Source: Ruminococcaceae bacterium UBA1417 (GTDB lineage: Bacteria > Bacillota > Clostridia > Oscillospirales > Acutalibacteraceae). From it: DNA of 25,802 nucleotides. The notes under the pieces are model-generated. The model had not been told where the DNA came from and did not search any database. It saw only the letters and a program-made list of their open reading frames with translations. Every line of letters starts with the position of its first letter. Positions within the stretch are counted from its first letter, which is position 1. Shown piece after piece: positions 22,388 to 25,802 of the stretch. Location of the stretch: contig DBPP01000039.1 in NCBI GenBank assembly GCA_002305575.1, positions 22,318 to 48,119 on the forward strand, read 5' to 3'. Position numbers and translations under genes: made by a program.

Positions 22388-22597
22388 ATGACTCAGCTTA
22401 TGGAACCCGGCTATGAAATCTGCCACTGCAAGAAGGTAACCTTCGGCGACGTGGAAGACGCGCTGCATCAGCTCCCGCACTTCGACGATGTCCTGCAGGC
22501 TTTTGATGATGTGCAGAAGATTACCCATTGCTCAACGGGTTGCGGTAAATGTCACGATAAAATTCTCGATGCGATCTCCGCGATCATGATGCACTGA
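22388..22597 (+). CDS. BFD-like [2Fe-2S]-binding protein
   Basis: A 69-residue protein that is essentially one BFD-type [2Fe-2S] domain, as in bacterioferritin-associated ferredoxin and the central part of NirB/NasA enzymes. Cysteines at C12 and C14 (CHC) and C48, C52 and C55 (CSTGCGKC) supply the four expected ligands plus one. The CxC then CxxxCxxC order is usual, with the basic residues KK after the first pair. It may carry electrons or sense iron; no partner gene is adjacent. A strong AAAGGAGGAAAAAA precedes ATG 22388. It has its own promoter and terminator and looks well expressed. Confidence 0.88.
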   Translation: MTQLMEPGYEICHCKKVTFGDVEDALHQLPHFDDVLQAFDDVQKITHCSTGCGKCHDKILDAISAIMMH

Positions 22598-22606
22598 GAC
22601 AGGAGA

Positions 22607-22645
22607 ACGCCCGGAACGGAAAACGCCGTTCCGGGTGTTTTTTTA
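22607..22645 (+). terminator. Rho-independent terminator after the BFD-like gene
   Basis: ACGCCCGGAACGG pairs with CCGTTCCGGGTGT (one G-T pair) over a 6-base loop, followed by seven T. Confidence 0.93.
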
Positions 22646-22789
22646 TCTGTGACGGTCTGAAACGGCGAACCGCGCGCGTGTTGTACCGTTTGCAGTAAAT
22701 TTCATCTCATTTCATGGACACGGCACTGAAAAAGCAGATTTTATGCGGCTTTTTTGGAAGCCCTTTCGACCGTTCCCCACAGATTTCAC

Positions 22790-22823
22790 TTGCAAATTGC
22801 ACAAAAATCCTGTATGCTATAAG
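22790..22823 (+). promoter_or_regulatory. Probable promoter of the nfeD-SPFH operon
   Basis: TTGCAA (22790-22795) and TATGCT (22813-22818) are 17 bases apart. An alternative is the extended -10 TGCTATAAG at 22815-22823 with TTGCAC 15 bases before. Either places the start near 22825-22830. The 150 bases upstream of it, back to the previous terminator, hold nothing I can identify. Confidence 0.5.
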
Positions 22824-22824
22824 C

Positions 22825-22859
22825 AACGAAGCAGGCAGGGCGCCAGGCAATGCTTCGTT
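22825..22859 (+). promoter_or_regulatory. Stem-loop at the 5' end of the nfeD leader
   Basis: A perfect 9-base inverted repeat AACGAAGCA / TGCTTCGTT with a 17-base GC-rich loop begins at about the predicted transcript start and ends 11 bases before the AAGGAGG site. It has no T-run, so it is more likely an mRNA-stabilising or regulatory leader hairpin than a terminator. Confidence 0.5.
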
Positions 22860-22884
22860 TTGAAAAAGAAAAGGAGGTTATGCC

Positions 22885-23313
22885 ATGGAGATTCTCCTCT
22901 GGGTTGCCGTCATCATTGCTGCGGTTGCGGTGGAGGCGGCGAGCGCCCAGCTCGTTTCCATCTGGTTTGCCGGTGGCGGCATTGCCGGGCTCGTCGCTTA
23001 CATATGCGGCGCGCCGCTTTGGCTGCAGGTGATCCTTGCGGCGGTGGTTACACTGATCCTTCTGCTGGCGACGCGCCCGTTTGTGCAGCGCTTCCTGCAG
23101 AGCAAGGAGACGCATACGAACGCGGATCGTGTGGTGGGACGCGCTGCGGTTGTGACCGAGCCGATCGACAATGTGCTTGCCCGCGGTCGGGTCACGGTGC
23201 TTGGCAACGACTGGACGGCACGTAGTCTGGATGGCGGTCCGATCCCGGTCGGCACACAGGTACGTGTCGAACGCATTGAGGGCGTGAAGCTGATTGTAAC
23301 GCCCATGCAGTAA
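22885..23313 (+). CDS. NfeD-family membrane protein
   Basis: A 142-residue protein of the short NfeD type: two to three membrane helices in the first 66 residues (about 3-20, 24-42 and 46-66), then a soluble OB-fold domain from about 80 (VVGRAAVVTEPIDNVLARGRVTVLGNDWTARS is its core, with G84, G101 and W109-type positions). NfeD proteins are encoded beside SPFH/stomatin genes and act with them in membrane microdomains; this pairing is present here, 37 bases apart. ATG 22885 has AAGGAGG seven bases upstream. The serine-protease part of long NfeD proteins is absent, which is normal for the short form. Confidence 0.9.
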   Translation: MEILLWVAVIIAAVAVEAASAQLVSIWFAGGGIAGLVAYICGAPLWLQVILAAVVTLILLLATRPFVQRFLQSKETHTNADRVVGRAAVVTEPIDNVLARGRVTVLGNDWTARSLDGGPIPVGTQVRVERIEGVKLIVTPMQ

Positions 23314-23350
23314 GGTGTTTCGATTTAAAAAAGAGAAAGGGTGTAGATTT

Positions 23351-24259
23351 ATGGATGGAATTCTGGAACTTGGCGCAGGTGTCGTGGGTGTCGTATTGCT
23401 TCTAATCGTAGTGATCGCGCTGCTTATTTCCTGCATCAAGATTGTGCCGCAGGCGCACGCCTATGTTGTGGAGCGTTTGGGCGCGTACCACGCCACGTGG
23501 GGAACGGGCATGCACTTCAAGGTCCCGTTTATCGACCGCATTGCCAAAAAGGTTTCGCTCAAGGAGCAAGTCATTGATTTCCCGCCGCAGCCGGTGATCA
23601 CGAAGGATAACGTTACGATGCAGATCGATACGGTTGTTTACTTCCAGATTACCGATTCCAAGCTGTATGCGTACGGCGTGGAGCATCCGATTGCCGCGAT
23701 TGAAAACCTGTCCGCAACGACGCTGCGCAATATCATCGGTGAGATGGAACTGGACCACACACTGACCTCCCGCGACATCATCAATTCGAAGATTCGCGTG
23801 ATTCTCGATGAGGCAACCGACGCGTGGGGCATTAAGGTCAACCGTGTGGAGCTGAAGAACATCATTCCGCCGAAGGAAATTCAGGATTCGATGGAGAAGC
23901 AGATGAAGGCGGAGCGTGAGAAACGTGCCGTTATTCTCGCTGCGGAAGGTGAGAAACAGTCCGCCATCACCAGGGCGGAAGGCGAAAAAGAATCTGCCAT
24001 CCTCCGTGCAGACGCTGTCCGTGAGGAACGCATCCGCACCGCTCAGGGCGAAGCGGAAGCCATCACTGCGGTAGCCCAGGCCCAGGCGAGGGCGATCGAA
24101 CTGATCAACAGTTCCAATCCCTCCGAGCAGTATCTGAAGATCCGTTCCATGGAGGCGGCAGAAAAAATGGCGGACGGTCAGTCCACCAAGATCGTCATTC
24201 CCTCCAATCTGCAGGATGTCACCAGTCTGGTGACCGCTGTCCGCGATACGACAAAATAA
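23351..24259 (+). CDS. SPFH/stomatin-like (band 7, QmcA-type) membrane protein
   Basis: A 302-residue member of the slipin/paraslipin branch. One membrane helix near residues 9-27 anchors it. The band-7/SPFH domain follows (VVERLGAYHATWGTG, VSLKEQVIDFPPQPVITKDNV in parts, then IRNI-like TLRNIIGEMELDHTLTSRD). A long alanine/glutamate-rich coiled coil (about 170-250) contains repeated AEGEKQSAI and AEGEKESAI segments typical of flotillin-like proteins. It should form large oligomeric rings in the membrane with the neighbouring NfeD protein and influence membrane-protein quality control. ATG 23351 is chosen with AAAGGG upstream; GTG 23315 in the same frame has no ribosome binding site. Confidence 0.93.
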   Translation: MDGILELGAGVVGVVLLLIVVIALLISCIKIVPQAHAYVVERLGAYHATWGTGMHFKVPFIDRIAKKVSLKEQVIDFPPQPVITKDNVTMQIDTVVYFQITDSKLYAYGVEHPIAAIENLSATTLRNIIGEMELDHTLTSRDIINSKIRVILDEATDAWGIKVNRVELKNIIPPKEIQDSMEKQMKAEREKRAVILAAEGEKQSAITRAEGEKESAILRADAVREERIRTAQGEAEAITAVAQAQARAIELINSSNPSEQYLKIRSMEAAEKMADGQSTKIVIPSNLQDVTSLVTAVRDTTK

Positions 24260-24273
24260 TCTCTGTAAACAGG

Positions 24274-24314
24274 AAGTGCAGGTATTGCCCGATCAGGCAG
24301 CACCTGCACTTTTA
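24274..24314. terminator. Terminator shared by the convergent SPFH and ogt genes
   Basis: AAGTGCAGGT / ACCTGCACTT with an inner TGCC/GGCA pairing is followed by a short T-run on the + strand, ending the SPFH transcript. The right arm touches the stop codon of the convergent ogt gene. On the - strand the tail is T-poor (CCTGTTTACAG), so it works mainly for +. Confidence 0.8.
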
Positions 24315-24800
24315 AATACTTTGTTCCAGTTTCAGCAGCGCTTCTTTTCGCCAGAGGCCTCCGGCGTATCCGGTCATGTTGCTGTTCGTCCCGAGTATGC
24401 GGTGGCAGGGAACGATGATCGATATGGGATTTCGGGATACTGCGCCACCCACAGCCTGAGCCGACATTCTGCCGCACTCGTGTGCGGAAGCGTAAGTGGT
24501 TGCGATCTCACCGTAGGTCGCGGTGTTGCCGTAGGGGACAGTGAGCAGGATCTGCCATATTTCTTTCTGAAATTCTGTGCCTTCCATTCTAAGCGGCGGT
24601 GTAAAGCCGGGATCATTTCCGCTGAAATACAGATCCAGCCATCTCTTCGTCTCCTGAAGAACAGGAGGACATCCTTTATGACCGGATAGGCTGGACGGTC
24701 GGTGCTTCTGTCCTTCGAACCAGAGACCTGTGAGGTTTTCTCCGTCCGATGTTATAGTGATCCTCCCAAGCGGGGAATCGAAAAAGTGCACGTAATCCAT
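24312..24800 (-). CDS. ogt: Methylated-DNA-[protein]-cysteine S-methyltransferase
   Basis: A 162-residue suicide DNA-repair protein that transfers the alkyl group from O6-methylguanine to its own cysteine. The active-site motif IIVPCHRILG is present with the acceptor C132, preceded by the helix-turn-helix region (VPYGNTATYGEIA) and R111 as the arginine finger position, and followed by GYAGGLWRKEALLKLE. There is no Ada-type N-terminal zinc domain. The start at 24800 is preferred, as AAGGAGAGAAAG lies just upstream on the - strand; the frame is open to 24827. A TATAAT with extended TGC lies at 24831-24826. The gene stands alone. Confidence 0.95.
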   Translation of the reverse strand: MDYVHFFDSPLGRITITSDGENLTGLWFEGQKHRPSSLSGHKGCPPVLQETKRWLDLYFSGNDPGFTPPLRMEGTEFQKEIWQILLTVPYGNTATYGEIATTYASAHECGRMSAQAVGGAVSRNPISIIVPCHRILGTNSNMTGYAGGLWRKEALLKLEQSI

Positions 24801-24825
24801 TTTCTTTCTCTCCTTCGGTATCCTC

Positions 24826-24834
24826 ATTATAGCA
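24826..24834 (-). promoter_or_regulatory. Extended -10 promoter of ogt
   Basis: On the - strand TGCTATAAT (24834-24826) is a perfect extended -10 element. No recognisable -35 lies 16-18 bases before it. The start site is about 20 bases before the coding sequence. Confidence 0.6.
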
Positions 24835-24898
24835 AAGGGGAAAAACTCCCCATAGTGTTGTATATTGTTGCAGTCATAATGCTGTGAGCATAACCGCT

Positions 24899-24916
24899 CC
24901 TGACTCCACTGTCAGG
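24899..24916. repeat. Short inverted repeat upstream of the XRE fragment
   Basis: CCTGAC and GTCAGG flank a 6-base spacer. No T-run follows, so it is not a terminator; it could be a small operator or chance. Confidence 0.3.
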
Positions 24917-25013
24917 CGAGAAGACTTGCGTTTTGCGTTATGGTACTTTTCTGCGTGCTGCTGTATCATTCAGATGTGATCAGAAATACCACTCTTTACG
25001 GAGGAAACTACAT

Positions 25014-25142
25014 ATGGAACTGGGAAAGAAAATTAAACAGCTGCGTTTTAAGGCCGGCCTGACACAGGAGCAACTGGCCGAGAAACTGAATATCGGTGCA
25101 CAGTCTGTGTCCAAGTGGGAAAACGCGTTATCTCACAATTAA
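25014..25142 (+). pseudogene. Truncated XRE-family helix-turn-helix gene
   Basis: Forty-two codons from ATG 25014, with a good GGAGG nine bases upstream. The product begins MELGKKIKQLRFKAGLTQEQ and reaches GAQSVSKWEN, the first two to three helices of an XRE/Cro-type DNA-binding domain. In this family the chain then continues with a proline-aspartate turn and two more helices. Here it breaks off as ALSHN and a stop codon, exactly where base composition falls from GC-rich to AT-rich. No continuation is found in other frames downstream. The gene is therefore read as cut by an insertion, deletion or assembly join. A genuine 42-residue protein is possible but less likely. Confidence 0.75.
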
Positions 25143-25184
25143 AGAAACATATATAAACTCACGCTTTACTCTACTTCATTGGAT

Positions 25185-25802
25185 TCAAATATCAATCACC
25201 TCAGTATAATACGTATTACGGTAATCAAGAGGAGTCATTGATGTCCATTTTTTAAAAACTTCAATAAAGTTTGACTGAGATTTGAAACCAAGATAAAGCG
25301 AAATCAAAGATATTGGATGCGTAGTTTGAGATAAAATAACAGATGCAATTTTGATTTTCTCTTTTTGGATGTAATCGTTTAATCCAATGCCTTCTTCTGC
25401 TTTAAATATTTTGGAAAGATAATTTGGCGAAAGTTCAACATGTTTTGCAATTTCTTTAACTGATATTTTATTATAAATGTTTTTTGCAACGTACATCTTG
25501 CATCGTTCAATTTTGTAAGAACTTGTCTGTCTTCTGGAATCGCTGACAAGTTTAGCAAACAAAATTTCAGCATCCTGGTATAACTGATAGAGCTCTTCTA
25601 TTGTGCTTAGACTTTCCACTTTCTGCAATAACACGTCTGATAAGTCTAAAGCTTCATCAGGGGGAGTGCCTCCTTCAATTGCGGCTCTGGAGAATAAAGC
25701 GATAGCTCCAACAACGTCATATTCAAAAGCACGTTTTGGATCTTTTGCGGTGATTCCCAAATTGTTCTTTATGTCTTCGTATTTTGGAGGATCAACTTCT
25801 AA
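25185..25802 (-). CDS. AraC-family transcriptional regulator, C-terminal part (partial)
   Basis: The reading frame is open to the right edge, so the N-terminus lies outside the window; about 205 residues are visible and the C-terminal end (EVIDI, stop at 25185-25187) is complete. The last 100 residues are the double helix-turn-helix domain: KISVKEIAKHVELSPNYLSK is the first, ILSQTTHPISLISLYLGFKS the second, followed by the family's SNFIEVFKKWTSMTPLDYR. The part before it, with FSRAAIEGGTPPDEALDLSD, resembles the sensing region of many clostridial AraC regulators; the ligand is unknown. The DNA is strikingly AT-rich compared with the rest of the window, suggesting a different origin. Confidence 0.92.
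   Translation of the reverse strand, partial: LEVDPPKYEDIKNNLGITAKDPKRAFEYDVVGAIALFSRAAIEGGTPPDEALDLSDVLLQKVESLSTIEELYQLYQDAEILFAKLVSDSRRQTSSYKIERCKMYVAKNIYNKISVKEIAKHVELSPNYLSKIFKAEEGIGLNDYIQKEKIKIASVILSQTTHPISLISLYLGFKSQSNFIEVFKKWTSMTPLDYRNTYYTEVIDI

Noticed and set aside
22729..22755. AAAAAGC...GCTTTTTT considered as a terminator upstream of nfeD
   Set aside because: The stem is short and AT-rich and there is no gene ending just before it; the real terminator of the preceding gene is at 22607-22645.
23315..23350. Upstream extension of the SPFH protein from GTG 23315
   Set aside because: No ribosome binding site precedes it, and the extension contains the Shine-Dalgarno region of the ATG at 23351.

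Overview
This window comes from the chromosome of a GC-rich (mid-50s % by eye), spore-forming, anaerobic Gram-positive bacterium, most likely a clostridium of the Oscillospirales/Ruminococcaceae kind. The oxygen-independent ribonucleotide reductase, the SpoVAC/SpoVAD spore proteins, AGGAGG-type ribosome binding sites, sigma-A promoters close to TTGACA-N17-TATAAT and many U-tract terminators support this. Genus is not determinable from the sequence alone.

Layout, left to right. 1-1150: tail of nrdD, then nrdG and luxS, closed by a terminator. 1162-4565: a copper operon with a promoter overlapped by two CsoR-type operators, then csoR, an AT-richer Nudix hydrolase gene that looks inserted, and a copA whose C-terminus is a CopZ-like metallochaperone domain carrying its own internal ribosome binding site and ATG. 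4577-5573: a monocistronic, membrane-anchored protein of unknown function. 5574-12538: a consensus promoter followed by cimA (citramalate synthase), murE, murF, a coiled-coil protein and an Eis-like acetyltransferase, all on + with no terminator visible until 12.5 kb. 12551-17906 (- strand): spoVAD and spoVAC with a candidate sigma-G promoter, an aldo/keto reductase with a ferredoxin-like tail, a MazG-like pyrophosphohydrolase, GAPDH and an eight-helix membrane protein. 18030-22293: a MarR-type regulator and the two halves of a heterodimeric ABC exporter, overlapping by a few bases. 22312-24313: a small BFD-type [2Fe-2S] protein, then an NfeD/SPFH membrane-microdomain pair. 24312-24800 (-): an O6-methylguanine methyltransferase. 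25014-25142: a truncated XRE-type DNA-binding gene. 25185-end (-): the C-terminal part of an AraC-type regulator in clearly AT-rich DNA.

Most of the window is housekeeping: deoxyribonucleotide supply, methyl-cycle recycling, copper efflux, branched-chain precursor and peptidoglycan synthesis, glycolysis, spore germination machinery and drug export. The points most worth a second look are the CopA/CopZ fusion with an internal translation start, the Nudix gene lodged in the copper operon, the two-gene spoVA locus, the asymmetric ABC exporter, repeated motifs around the promoter of the unknown membrane protein, and the sharp composition break that truncates the XRE gene near 25.14 kb. I saw no tRNA, rRNA, CRISPR array, transposase or complete mobile element, and no convincing wholly new multi-gene system.
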